From: a bacterium
GTDB lineage: Bacteria > CLD3 > SB21
Assembly: GCA_013360215.1 (NCBI GenBank)
Contig: JABWCP010000013.1
Location: 47,396 to 111,395, forward strand
Direction of reading: 5' to 3'
DNA: 64,000 nucleotides
The position numbers and the translations under genes are program-made. Position 1 is the stretch's first letter; each line of letters begins with the position of its first letter. Below, one piece after another: positions 26,987 to 39,281 of this stretch. The notes under the pieces are model-generated. The model was not told the DNA's origin, ran no database searches, and worked only from the letters and a program-made list of their open reading frames with translations.

Positions 26987-27634
26987 TCAGATGATGCGAT
27001 TGCGAATTGCTTTTGCAATGGCCTCTGATTTAGTGGATGCATGCAGTTTGGTATATATGTTTCTGAGATGGTATTTAATTGTGCTGATGTGAATATGTAG
27101 ATCGTCGGCAATGGACTCGTGTGTATACCCTTTCGATAGGCGAGTTAATATGTCGCGTTCACGTTCAGAAAGCGTTATTTTTTGATCTTCAGTTACGTTA
27201 TAAGAGTGAAACGCTTTCAGCAAACTAACGATTTTTTTTGCAATGTTTGCATTCATAGGTGAACCTCCGCTGCATACCTCGCGAATAGATTCGAGGAGAC
27301 GAATTGGTTGTGTATGCTTCACCAGGTAACCATCTGCACCACTAAGCAACGCCTCTAAGATTAATTCATTATCGTCATATACTGTGAGCATGATGATATT
27401 AATATTGGCGTAATGCGCCTTAATGTGTTTAAGAGCTTGTATTCCTGACATGCCCGGCATTTTTATGTCCATTAATATTACATTTGGCAACGTTCTTTTT
27501 AATTTTTCCAAAAGGGTTTCGGCGTCAGCATAAGTGCCAATGCACCGAAATCCGTCTGTTCCATTAATGAGACTTGATAACCCTTGACGGACGGTCACAT
27601 TGTCATCAGTAATAATGACTTGAATTTCGCTCAT
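26987..27634 (-). CDS. NarL/LuxR-family response regulator
   Basis: 215 aa. A receiver domain (ITDDNVTVR, phospho-acceptor Asp in VILMDIKMPGMSG, HTQ-containing end) and a C-terminal LuxR-type helix-turn-helix (LSERERDILTRLSKGYTHESIADDLHIHISTIKYHLRNIY; about 150-210). Its ATG overlaps the last bases of the propeller kinase gene (27631-27634), so the two form a cognate pair. Confidence 0.94.
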   Translation of the reverse strand: MSEIQVIITDDNVTVRQGLSSLINGTDGFRCIGTYADAETLLEKLKRTLPNVILMDIKMPGMSGIQALKHIKAHYANINIIMLTVYDDNELILEALLSGADGYLVKHTQPIRLLESIREVCSGGSPMNANIAKKIVSLLKAFHSYNVTEDQKITLSERERDILTRLSKGYTHESIADDLHIHISTIKYHLRNIYTKLHASTKSEAIAKAIRNRII

Positions 27635-30600
27635 TTCAATTTTCCTCGGTACTCCACCGTTGTTCCTGTCTTTTCAGTACTGTATATAAGCAATTGGCCG
27701 CCAATACTGGCAGCTCTCTTTTTCATGTTACCAATACCCATACCTTGAACAGTTTTTTCATCGTAGCCGATGCCGTCATCAACAAGTTTGATTCTAATGA
27801 GGTTTCCGACTTTTGAAATGCAAAGATACATTTCGCGGCAGTGACTGTGTTTAATGCAATTGTGAATGGCTTCTTTGAAAATTAAAAATAACTGGCGACG
27901 GGACTCCATAGAGATATTCAGCTCATCGGTAAAGCCCAGATTCTCAATTCGAAATTTAATATTCATAATACTTAAAATATCCGAGTAATAATCGCTGAGT
28001 CGGATAGTCAATGCTTGAGCGGAATCATTTATAGGGTTAACAATCCATAACACGTCGCTAAAATTAGTGATTAAGTCATTAGATCTTTGCGATATGGTCT
28101 GCAGTATTTGTAATACTGGCATAGGGTCGTCGATACTATTTTTCTGGGTGGCCTCATTCGCCAAAATGACAATTTCCGTCAAACCTGCGCCGGTTTGGTC
28201 ATGCAATTCGCGTGCAATCGTTTCTCGGAATTTCTGCATTCTCAAATAAGATCGTATCCTATATAAAACTATGCCTGCAATGGTAAGTACACCAGTGAAG
28301 ATGCATCCCAAAAAAAACCATGTTGTTTGCCAAAATGGAGGGTCAATATAAAAATCAAATTTTTCTTCTTTTCCCCATAATCCATCGCGTCCAGCGCCAC
28401 GAACCCTAAAAGTATATGCTCCAGACGATAAATTTTCATAATGTGCCGTACGTTCACCTGAAGTTGCCCGTATCCAACTGTCATTGAATCCATCCAGGGC
28501 ATACTGATATTGATTTAGCTTTGGATTGTCAAAGTCAAGAACCGCAAACTTAAAACTAATCGTATTGTCCTGGTAGTATAATTTTAGTGGAGATGCATTG
28601 TTGTATCCGATGGAAGTTCCATTCACACTAATGTCGGTAATGGTTACATTGGGTTGTGGTACTTTCTTATGTATGTTCTTTGGGAAAAAGGAAGTGATGC
28701 CGTTTATTCCACCGAAAAAAAGCTTGCCTGATTGAGACTTTAAGAAAGCCCCGCTATTAAACTCATTGCTCTGTAATCCGTCACCTTTGTCATAATTGAA
28801 AAATCGCCTTGTGGACATATCAAACATTGAAATTCCATTATTAGTGCTCATCCATAAATTGCTATCGGCGTCTTCAATGATGTTATACACAACATTACTA
28901 GCCAGACCGTCCTCCTGAGTATAAACAGTGAATGAAGAATCTTGTTCATTGAACTTACACAAGCCTCCACTGGTTCCAACCCATATATCCCCGGTTGACG
29001 ATTCGGTTATTCCGAAGATATTGTTACCTCCTATGCTACCAATTTGTTTTTTTTCATAAATAAAGCGATTCCAAGTTTTCGTTCGGCGGTCGAATATTTG
29101 TAAGCCATACCCCCATGTTCCAATCCATAAGTTGCCCATACGGTCGTCATAAATAGAGTTGACCAAATCAAATCCCCATTCTCCTTGTAGATCACTGTTA
29201 GTGAAAACCGTAGTTGTGCCGGTAGTTTCATGAACACAAAATAATCCAATACCTTCAACGGCGACCCACAGATTTCCTTCTTTGTCATAATGTAAATCAA
29301 TGATGTTGATGCGATCGTTCGGATTCCATTTGGTCAATAAGTTAAAACGTTTAAATTCCTGTTGTTTAATGTTAAAAACATACAATCCATTTCCTTCTGT
29401 TCCAACCCAGAGTTCTGTCTCGTTTTTTTTTTGCAATGATAGTATGGATCGGTTTGAATATCGAACATCTGCCAGACTATAGCGTGTTAATTTATTTGTT
29501 TTGTAATCTATAAATGCCAAACTGCCACCTCGGGTTCCGACCCATAATCCACTTGCTGTATCCTCTTCGATAGCCCATACGATATTTGATTCAGTGTCCA
29601 TATCGCTCTGACGTAGAGAATAGTAGTTGAATGAATTTAGTGGACTGTTTAGTCGGTTGATACCGGCACCCTCCGTTCCTATCCATAAATGTTCTTGGCT
29701 GTCAGAGAAACCACAAAAAATGAAGTCACTGGACAAGGAAAATTCGTTTTTTCGATCATAATGATAATTTTTGTAGGTATGATTAGTCAAATCTAGCGAA
29801 AACAATCCATCGCCGTGCGTCCCTACCCATAAGTGATCGGAAATTTTAGATAAAAAACGAATATCGCATTGATTGAGTATTGAACTGTTGTTTGGGTAGG
29901 GAACCAAACTATTTTGTTCGGCAACAAACAATCCACTTCTGGTGCCAACAAAAAACACATTATCTGCATTCCGTAAGTTGATTTTAGTTATAGTATTGAT
30001 TTGAACTTCATTTTTATCATTTCTGCCCATTTTTAATTTTGAAAAATTTTGTGTGCCATATTCATACTTTAACACCCCTTTATTTTCTGTTCCAATCCAC
30101 AAAAAACGAGATTCGTGGTGCAAAGCGGTGACGCCCTCAAGTTCGAAGCCTGGTAAAACAATTTTCACGCTGATCCTCTTGTGTTTATCGAACTTGAATA
30201 GTCCTAAGCGAGTGCCTATCCATAAGCTTCCCAGGTTATCATCTGCTATGGATAGTATATCATTTTGTGATATCGAATAGGACGGGGAAGTATGAAATGT
30301 AAAACTGTAAAAAACATCTTGGCGGCGATCATACATATTGAGTCCGCCGCCTTTGGTTCCTATCCATATATTACCATTGGAATCTTCATATAGGCACCGA
30401 ATAAAATTTTCAGATAAACTGTTATAGTTCTTTCGAAGCTTATATACCTTAAATTCATTGCCATCAAACCGATTTAATCCGTCTTCTGTGCCTACCCAAA
30501 TAAATCCCAAATGATCCTGAAACGCACACTGAACGCTATTTTGTGATAAACCAAAATTGATGTCAATGTGATTGAATAATTCGGATTGCGAAAAGTTTGT

Positions 30601-30765
30601 TTTATCTTGTGCCAAGACTTTGTTAAAAATCAAGAGACAAAAAATAAAGCAAAAGATCGTCACATCAATAAAAAATACCCTCAAAATCCTTGTTGGCAGG
30701 TGGAAATTGCGAGGAATATCCGCGAATTCCCCAGCGAACTTTTTACTATAAAGAGATAACTTCAT
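27631..30765 (-). CDS. Two-component propeller sensor histidine kinase (HisKA_3 type)
   Basis: 1044 aa. Signal peptide or membrane anchor with a hydrophobic stretch near 30-50, then repeated propeller units with the W-I/L-G-T signature (roughly 60-700), a Y_Y_Y domain (YQYALDGFNDSWI and SSGAYTFRVRGAGRDGLWG), a membrane helix near 800-820, a HisKA_3 dimerisation/phospho-acceptor domain (ARELHDQTGAGLTEIVIL) and an HATPase with G1 DDGIGYDE. The HisKA_3 type normally pairs with NarL regulators, and one directly follows. Probably senses a periplasmic ligand and starts the kinase-receptor unit. Confidence 0.93.
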   Translation of the reverse strand: MKLSLYSKKFAGEFADIPRNFHLPTRILRVFFIDVTIFCFIFCLLIFNKVLAQDKTNFSQSELFNHIDINFGLSQNSVQCAFQDHLGFIWVGTEDGLNRFDGNEFKVYKLRKNYNSLSENFIRCLYEDSNGNIWIGTKGGGLNMYDRRQDVFYSFTFHTSPSYSISQNDILSIADDNLGSLWIGTRLGLFKFDKHKRISVKIVLPGFELEGVTALHHESRFLWIGTENKGVLKYEYGTQNFSKLKMGRNDKNEVQINTITKINLRNADNVFFVGTRSGLFVAEQNSLVPYPNNSSILNQCDIRFLSKISDHLWVGTHGDGLFSLDLTNHTYKNYHYDRKNEFSLSSDFIFCGFSDSQEHLWIGTEGAGINRLNSPLNSFNYYSLRQSDMDTESNIVWAIEEDTASGLWVGTRGGSLAFIDYKTNKLTRYSLADVRYSNRSILSLQKKNETELWVGTEGNGLYVFNIKQQEFKRFNLLTKWNPNDRINIIDLHYDKEGNLWVAVEGIGLFCVHETTGTTTVFTNSDLQGEWGFDLVNSIYDDRMGNLWIGTWGYGLQIFDRRTKTWNRFIYEKKQIGSIGGNNIFGITESSTGDIWVGTSGGLCKFNEQDSSFTVYTQEDGLASNVVYNIIEDADSNLWMSTNNGISMFDMSTRRFFNYDKGDGLQSNEFNSGAFLKSQSGKLFFGGINGITSFFPKNIHKKVPQPNVTITDISVNGTSIGYNNASPLKLYYQDNTISFKFAVLDFDNPKLNQYQYALDGFNDSWIRATSGERTAHYENLSSGAYTFRVRGAGRDGLWGKEEKFDFYIDPPFWQTTWFFLGCIFTGVLTIAGIVLYRIRSYLRMQKFRETIARELHDQTGAGLTEIVILANEATQKNSIDDPMPVLQILQTISQRSNDLITNFSDVLWIVNPINDSAQALTIRLSDYYSDILSIMNIKFRIENLGFTDELNISMESRRQLFLIFKEAIHNCIKHSHCREMYLCISKVGNLIRIKLVDDGIGYDEKTVQGMGIGNMKKRAASIGGQLLIYSTEKTGTTVEYRGKLK

Positions 30766-31358
30766 TAGATTCAGTGTGTTTTTTAAAATTTCAATTGATC
30801 TCTATTTTCCGTCTGTAAAATAATATAATTTCAGGACTTGTTGTGTCTCGATTGTAAAAAAAAAGTTTTACTAAAATGGAAAAAATATAAATCGATGTTC
30901 ATACTGTAAAGTAGACATCCCTATCGGCATTGACTCTTTTATTTATTAAAGTACACCACAATAGAATGTTGTACAATATAAAATAGCGAATTGCCTATTG
31001 TGCTTAGGTTGCCAATAATTCACACAACAAGTTCATGCTGCTTACAAATTGAACACTTATGGCCTTGCCTCAAATGATTCTTTTCTTTAGCGTCAGTCAT
31101 TAATATTCAAGTAGAATAGACGTTGTAATCCGAAAAGCCTAAATGAGCAAATTCTACGCGGTGCCCAACAAAAGTATACTTAAATGTTTTTCAATATAGC
31201 TATTAAACTAGTCAATGTTAAATACAAAATCTAACGATAAAGGAGATTAACTAAAGCCGATCGTGTATAGGATACCTACCAAAGAAATACATATTTCTAT
31301 ACAATTCGAAAATAAGTGATAGATTCAATAAATTTCGACATAATCATTCAAATACCTC
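30766..31358. other. AT-rich gap upstream of the rRNA operon
   Basis: About 590 bases with no credible gene. It is AT-rich with scattered T and A runs; there is a divergent promoter requirement for the kinase at 30765 and the rRNA promoters at the right edge. No repeat or RNA gene was recognised. Confidence 0.6.
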
Positions 31359-31387
31359 TTGACATCGGAAACTTTTTTTTGTATCAT
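31359..31387 (+). promoter_or_regulatory. rRNA operon promoter P1
   Basis: TTGACA (31359-31364), a 17-base spacer and TATCAT (31382-31387). Six bases after, starting five nucleotides beyond the -10, comes CCCGC, a GC-rich discriminator typical of stringently controlled rRNA promoters. P2 has the same pentamer at the same offset. Confidence 0.75.
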
Positions 31388-31488
31388 TGCAACCCGCTGA
31401 TGAAATGGCGAAAATAAGAAGCGGCAAGTGTTGATAAATTGTTAATTGTTCGCCGAATGTTCATAGAAATGAGATTTTTGATTCTGGT

Positions 31489-31513
31489 AGTAAGTTTTTT
31501 AAAAAAACTTACT
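31489..31513. repeat. Perfect inverted repeat between P1 and P2
   Basis: AGTAAGTTTTTT (31489-31500) is followed, one base later, by its exact reverse complement (31502-31513). It is A/T only in the centre, so it is a poor terminator stem; a protein-binding palindrome or a bent A-tract UP-like element just upstream of the P2 -35 are possible. Confidence 0.6.
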
Positions 31514-31530
31514 AAAAAGTAAAAAAAGAC

Positions 31531-31559
31531 TTGCAATCAGAAACAAATTTGTTTATACT
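31531..31559 (+). promoter_or_regulatory. rRNA operon promoter P2
   Basis: TTGCAA (31531-31536), a 17-base spacer and TATACT (31554-31559). A-tracts lie directly upstream (possible UP element). Five bases past the -10 stands CCCGC, as for P1. The 16S gene begins about 200 nt downstream. Confidence 0.75.
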
Positions 31560-31585
31560 TACGTCCCGCAGTTGAAAAAGCGGTT

Positions 31586-31598
31586 TGTTCCTTAAAAA
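31586..31598 (+). promoter_or_regulatory. boxA-like antitermination site in the 16S leader
   Basis: TGTTCCTTAAAAA resembles the boxA consensus TGCTCTTTAACA recognised by NusB-NusE. A second boxA-like site lies before the 23S gene at 33647-33660. The assignment rests on resemblance and position only. Confidence 0.5.
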
Positions 31599-31762
31599 AC
31601 AAGACTATAGCTCGCGAAAGCGAATTATAAATTATATCGCTGAGACCTTGAGTCGAAGCCCAATGTTGTTTGAAAATGAGAGTATACGTCGATCAATTCA
31701 TTTATTGAGTGATTCTGGTCAAGATTAACCATCTTCTTTGTTAATAACAAAAAAAGATATTG

Positions 31763-33261
<1,499 letters not shown>

Positions 33262-33400
33262 GGAGAATCTGTGTTGATTCGCTTTTAGTGAATTTACACA
33301 AATTCCGAATATAACGATCAAATTATCTTGTAAATGAATTTCGCGTATACTCTCTTTTTTTTTAAATTTTTGTTCTTTTAAAAATTTTGGTTTTATCCGC

Positions 33401-33474
<74 letters not shown>

Positions 33475-33501
33475 CTTATCGGACGACGTTTATAAATAAT
33501 C

Positions 33502-33575
33502 GGGGCTATAGCTCAATTTGGGAGAGCGCCTGCCTTGCACGCAGGAGGTTAACGGTTCGAGCCCGTTTAGCTCCA
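33502..33575 (+). tRNA. tRNA-Ala (TGC)
   Basis: 74 nt without CCA. Acceptor GGGGCTA pairs with TAGCTCC (one G-T wobble), anticodon TGC at 33536-33538, T loop TTCGAGC with stem AACGG/CCGTT. 27 nt after tRNA-Ile. Confidence 0.96.
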
Positions 33576-33591
33576 CTAATCAGATTACGCA

Positions 33592-33640
33592 TATCGCTTC
33601 GGCGATAATAATATAGCGTGAAGATATCTCAGTGATATCT
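33592..33640 (+). other. Two spacer hairpins, first with a UUCG tetraloop
   Basis: TATCGC-TTCG-GCGATA (33592-33607) is a six-bp stem closed by the stable UUCG loop; AGATATC-TCAGT-GATATCT (33622-33640) is a seven-bp stem. They lie between tRNA-Ala and 23S and are probably processing or folding elements of the pre-rRNA. Confidence 0.65.
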
Positions 33641-33646
33641 GCCAAA

Positions 33647-33660
33647 GTTCTTTGACAATT
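33647..33660 (+). promoter_or_regulatory. boxA-like antitermination site before 23S
   Basis: GTTCTTTGACAATT matches the usual boxA found in the 16S-23S spacer (TGCTCTTTAACAATT-like). It lies about 100 nt ahead of the 23S 5' end. Confidence 0.6.
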
Positions 33661-33747
33661 GGTGATGTATGTAAGATTAATGAATGAAACACGACTACAT
33701 GTTTCATTCAACGAGAAAATGCTACTCATTTGCAGGAAGCTGATGTT

Positions 33748-33762
33748 TTATTAAAATAAAAT

Positions 33763-33770
<8 letters not shown>
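33748..33770 (+). other. 5' half of the 23S processing stem
   Basis: TTATTAAAATAAAAT and then CAAGC are complementary to the sequence just after the 23S gene (36627-36650: GCTTG, then ATTTTATTTTAATAA). Pairing of the two flanks would enclose 23S in the long stem that RNase III usually cuts. Confidence 0.75.
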
Positions 33771-36626
<2,856 letters not shown>

Positions 36627-36636
<10 letters not shown>

Positions 36637-36650
36637 TTTTATTTTAATAA
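36627..36650 (+). other. 3' half of the 23S processing stem
   Basis: GCTTG followed by ATTTTATTTTAATAA pairs with 33748-33770 upstream of 23S, closing the RNase III-type stem. Confidence 0.75.
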
Positions 36651-36712
36651 GACATTATGCATTTTTTCAGCTTCCATACATCCCATTGTCTTTATTTTTG
36701 ATGATAACAATT

Positions 36713-36828
<116 letters not shown>

Positions 36829-36837
36829 TTTATTTTT

Positions 36838-36880
36838 AGCCCCAATCACCTCAAAAGTTATTGGGGCTTTTATATTTTTT
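36838..36880 (+). terminator. rRNA operon terminator
   Basis: AGCCCCAAT (36838-36846) pairs with ATTGGGGCT (36860-36868), followed by a T run. It directly follows the 5S gene. Confidence 0.88.
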
Positions 36881-36922
36881 TTGGATTCCGGTGGCGCTGC
36901 GTTGGGCGATCCGGATGATCGG

Positions 36923-36951
36923 TTGACAACGTAAATTAATATTTTTCTAAT
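36923..36951 (+). promoter_or_regulatory. Probable sigma-70 promoter of the RRM gene
   Basis: TTGACA (36923-36928), a 17-base spacer and TCTAAT (36946-36951). The start codon is only about 20 nt further on, giving a very short leader. Confidence 0.45.
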
Positions 36952-36970
36952 TTTTAAGAGGAAGTGTATC

Positions 36971-37264
36971 ATGAATTCCAACAAACTTTACGTTGGCAAT
37001 CTTTCGTACAAAGCGGACGATCAATCATTGACGGATCTGTTTTCACAAGCCGGTTCGGTAACGTCTGCTAAGATCATCATGGACAAAATGTCCGGTCGTT
37101 CCAAAGGTTTTGGTTTCGTCGAAATGGCCACCGAAGAAGAAGCTTCAAAAGCGATCGAAATGTTCCACAACTATTCGTTTATGGAACGCAATCTGACTGT
37201 GAATGTTGCTAAACCGATGGAAAAGAAATCGTTTGGCGATCGTTCACGCTCAAACCGCTATTAA
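36971..37264 (+). CDS. RRM RNA-binding protein
   Basis: 97 aa. A single RNA recognition motif with RNP2 LYVGNL near residue 6-11 and RNP1 KGFGFVEM near residue 45-52, followed by a short basic tail (KKSFGDRSRSNRY). Such small RRM proteins are common in cyanobacteria and FCB/PVC bacteria and are often cold-inducible. AGAGGAAG precedes the ATG. A strong terminator follows. Confidence 0.95.
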   Translation: MNSNKLYVGNLSYKADDQSLTDLFSQAGSVTSAKIIMDKMSGRSKGFGFVEMATEEEASKAIEMFHNYSFMERNLTVNVAKPMEKKSFGDRSRSNRY

Positions 37265-37305
37265 TCGATATTGAAAATCTCTTCGGATTAAACCGAAGTT
37301 AATTT

Positions 37306-37338
37306 TGACCTCAGCTATGAAAATGGCTGAGGTTTTTT
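37306..37338 (+). terminator. Terminator after the RRM gene
   Basis: ACCTCAGC (37308-37315) pairs with GCTGAGGT (37326-37333), followed by a run of T. On the minus strand it lies after the SpoIIM-like gene stop, and could serve both. Confidence 0.85.
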
Positions 37339-37369
37339 GTTTAAATAATTCGATTCAATAGAGTATAAA

Positions 37370-38335
37370 TTAGCTTATTTTATCCATTGCTTTGGATCGC
37401 ATCAGGTACCAACCTAACACTATTAAATTTGCTCCAATAAAAATAATTTTCATCTCGTCCGGTAAAGAAAGTCTTGTAATAAAGCCTTCGATAATACCTG
37501 CAATAATAAGCATAGGAACAATGCCGATGATCAGCGTGAGGGCTTCGCGGGATGCATTGCGTAAAGCTGTTATGCGTGGAAAATTTCCGGGAAAAACCAA
37601 AGCGCGGCCGATACACAAACCGGCCCCGCCGGCAATAAAAACACTGAATAATTCCAATGTTCCGTGCATCATGATCGTAAGAAACGAAGAGAACAACAGA
37701 CCATGCTTAAAAAATATATAAAAGAATGCGCCGATGATCAGTCCGTTGTGAAATAAAACATAGAGTGTGCCGATGCCGGCAAAAAGGCCAAATGCAAATG
37801 TTAAAAATGTCACTTTTATATTATTTGTCATCAAAAACCCGGACATCGCGGGACTTTGTTCGGATTTATATATTGCAAAAGGATCGTCAGAACGAATATT
37901 GGATTCTGTTTTGCTGACATAGGCATCACCAAGTAAATGCCTCGGCAAGTCGTTATTAGCAAAAGAACCGGCAAACGCAAATAATCCCCCAAGCACAAAA
38001 ATCAAAGCTGAAAGAAAGATCAGACGTCGGTGACGTAAAATAGTGGCCGGAATATCTATTAAAAAATATGATGACCAGTGAAACCTTGTTATTTTGGTTC
38101 TTCCGTAGATCGTGTTATGAGAGCGGCTGATAAGCTGATGCAACTCGCCAACGATGCGTTCATATGGAAACGTCAACCGGGCAAATGCATAATCGGCACA
38201 AGCGGCCCGGTAAAGACGAATCATTTCCGTCAAATCCTGATGCGGTAAATTTTTGTCACGCTCATACGTATCTACTAATGCGTGAAGCTTGTACCAATGT
38301 GGTTTCTTTTTAGTGACGAAATCATCTAATGTCAT
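37370..38335 (-). CDS. SpoIIM-family integral membrane protein (DUF95)
   Basis: 321 aa. A soluble helical N-terminal region (1-105), then about six hydrophobic helices including LIFLSALIFVLGGLFAFAG, VTFLTFAFGLFAGIGTLYVLF, HGLLFSSFLTIMMHGTLELFSVFIAGGAGL, and LIIGIVPMLIIAGIIEGF. The HGTLE and GAGL pattern is typical of the SpoIIM/DUF95 family; in spore formers it serves engulfment, but it is widespread elsewhere with unknown function. Confidence 0.88.
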   Translation of the reverse strand: MTLDDFVTKKKPHWYKLHALVDTYERDKNLPHQDLTEMIRLYRAACADYAFARLTFPYERIVGELHQLISRSHNTIYGRTKITRFHWSSYFLIDIPATILRHRRLIFLSALIFVLGGLFAFAGSFANNDLPRHLLGDAYVSKTESNIRSDDPFAIYKSEQSPAMSGFLMTNNIKVTFLTFAFGLFAGIGTLYVLFHNGLIIGAFFYIFFKHGLLFSSFLTIMMHGTLELFSVFIAGGAGLCIGRALVFPGNFPRITALRNASREALTLIIGIVPMLIIAGIIEGFITRLSLPDEMKIIFIGANLIVLGWYLMRSKAMDKIS

Positions 38336-38410
38336 AAAAACTTGTGGGCCTCTTCGATAAACTATATATTACAATATCTGAATTTTATCATAAAACGTAA
38401 AGAAAGTAAA

Positions 38411-38830
38411 ATGATCCGAAGACAATTTTTGCTACGCATGGCAACTGCTTGTGCGGGGATTTTTGGAATGGGATTTACCGCTAAAAAAGCATTATTGGGC
38501 GAAAACGAAAAATTCGAAATCTTGATCAAGGACTATCCGGAATTGGAAAAAGTCGGCGGGTCAAAGCTCATAAAAGATATCGAAATAGGCTCACAAACGG
38601 ACAATATTATTGTTGTTCGTAAAAAGGAAGATGAGTTTGTTGTTTTTTCTGCCATTTGTCGCCACAAAAAGTGTAATGTAAAATACAAAAACGAAAAATC
38701 GCTTTTCGTATGCCCTTGTCACGGTAGTACTTACGATATGGACGGAAAAGTGCAAAAAGGACCTTCCACAACCGACATTTTGAAATACAAATCGGAAAGA
38801 AAAGGCGATAAACTTATCGTATATGCTTAG
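38411..38830 (+). CDS. Rieske 2Fe-2S protein with Tat signal
   Basis: 139 aa from the ATG at 38411. N-terminus M-I-R-R-Q-F-L-L-R-M is a twin-arginine signal with a hydrophobic core. Cluster ligands appear as CRHKKC and CPCHGS, spaced as in Rieske proteins. A longer frame starts with TTG at 38342, but the ATG fits the signal peptide better. Its stop overlaps the next gene's start by 8 nt. No cytochrome b gene is near. Confidence 0.85.
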   Translation: MIRRQFLLRMATACAGIFGMGFTAKKALLGENEKFEILIKDYPELEKVGGSKLIKDIEIGSQTDNIIVVRKKEDEFVVFSAICRHKKCNVKYKNEKSLFVCPCHGSTYDMDGKVQKGPSTTDILKYKSERKGDKLIVYA

Positions 38831-39281
38831 AAAACCAACACAAGGTCGCAGAAGATTTGTAAAAGATATGATGCGGTTGATCGTAGCGTTACCGGTGATC
38901 GGAGGACTGGTGTTCTGGCTTAATGAAGATGAATCAACACCGGATTTGCAAGGCGATGTAAAAGATAAAAACGGTCAACCGATAAAAGCTTCGGATATAG
39001 ATATCGGCCGCGGCAAAATTTGCTTGGTCAACGAAGAAAAGATCTTAGTGATCAACGATCTGGAACGTTACTATGCGCTTTATGCGCACTGTACACATCA
39101 AGGATGTATCGTTCGGTGGAACACTAAAGAAGCATTAGTGCAATGCGGTTGTCATGGCGCACGATTTGATACATCGGGTCATGTACTTATGGGGCCGGCC
39201 ACGCGACCTCTTACAGCATATCAAGTCGTAATCAAAGACGGGTTTCTAAAATTATCCGGTAAAAAAATCACCCCAGCATAA
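38823..39281 (+). CDS. Second Rieske 2Fe-2S protein (QcrA-like)
   Basis: 152 aa. An RRR-containing N-terminus with a single hydrophobic helix (LIVALPVIGGLVFWL), then ligands CTHQGC and CGCHGARFD and a glycine/proline hinge MGPATRPL, matching QcrA-like subunits. Overlaps the first Rieske gene by 8 nt and the converging formimidoyltransferase gene (39268-39281) by 14 nt. The pair suggests a redox module with an unknown partner. Confidence 0.87.
   Translation: MLRKPTQGRRRFVKDMMRLIVALPVIGGLVFWLNEDESTPDLQGDVKDKNGQPIKASDIDIGRGKICLVNEEKILVINDLERYYALYAHCTHQGCIVRWNTKEALVQCGCHGARFDTSGHVLMGPATRPLTAYQVVIKDGFLKLSGKKITPA

Noticed and set aside
31489-31513. Perfect palindrome considered as an intrinsic terminator
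   Set aside because: Stem is nearly all A/T and sits between two promoters; it would not stop polymerase well.
38342-38410. Longer start of the first Rieske gene
   Set aside because: It would put 23 residues before a textbook twin-arginine signal; ATG at 38411 is better.
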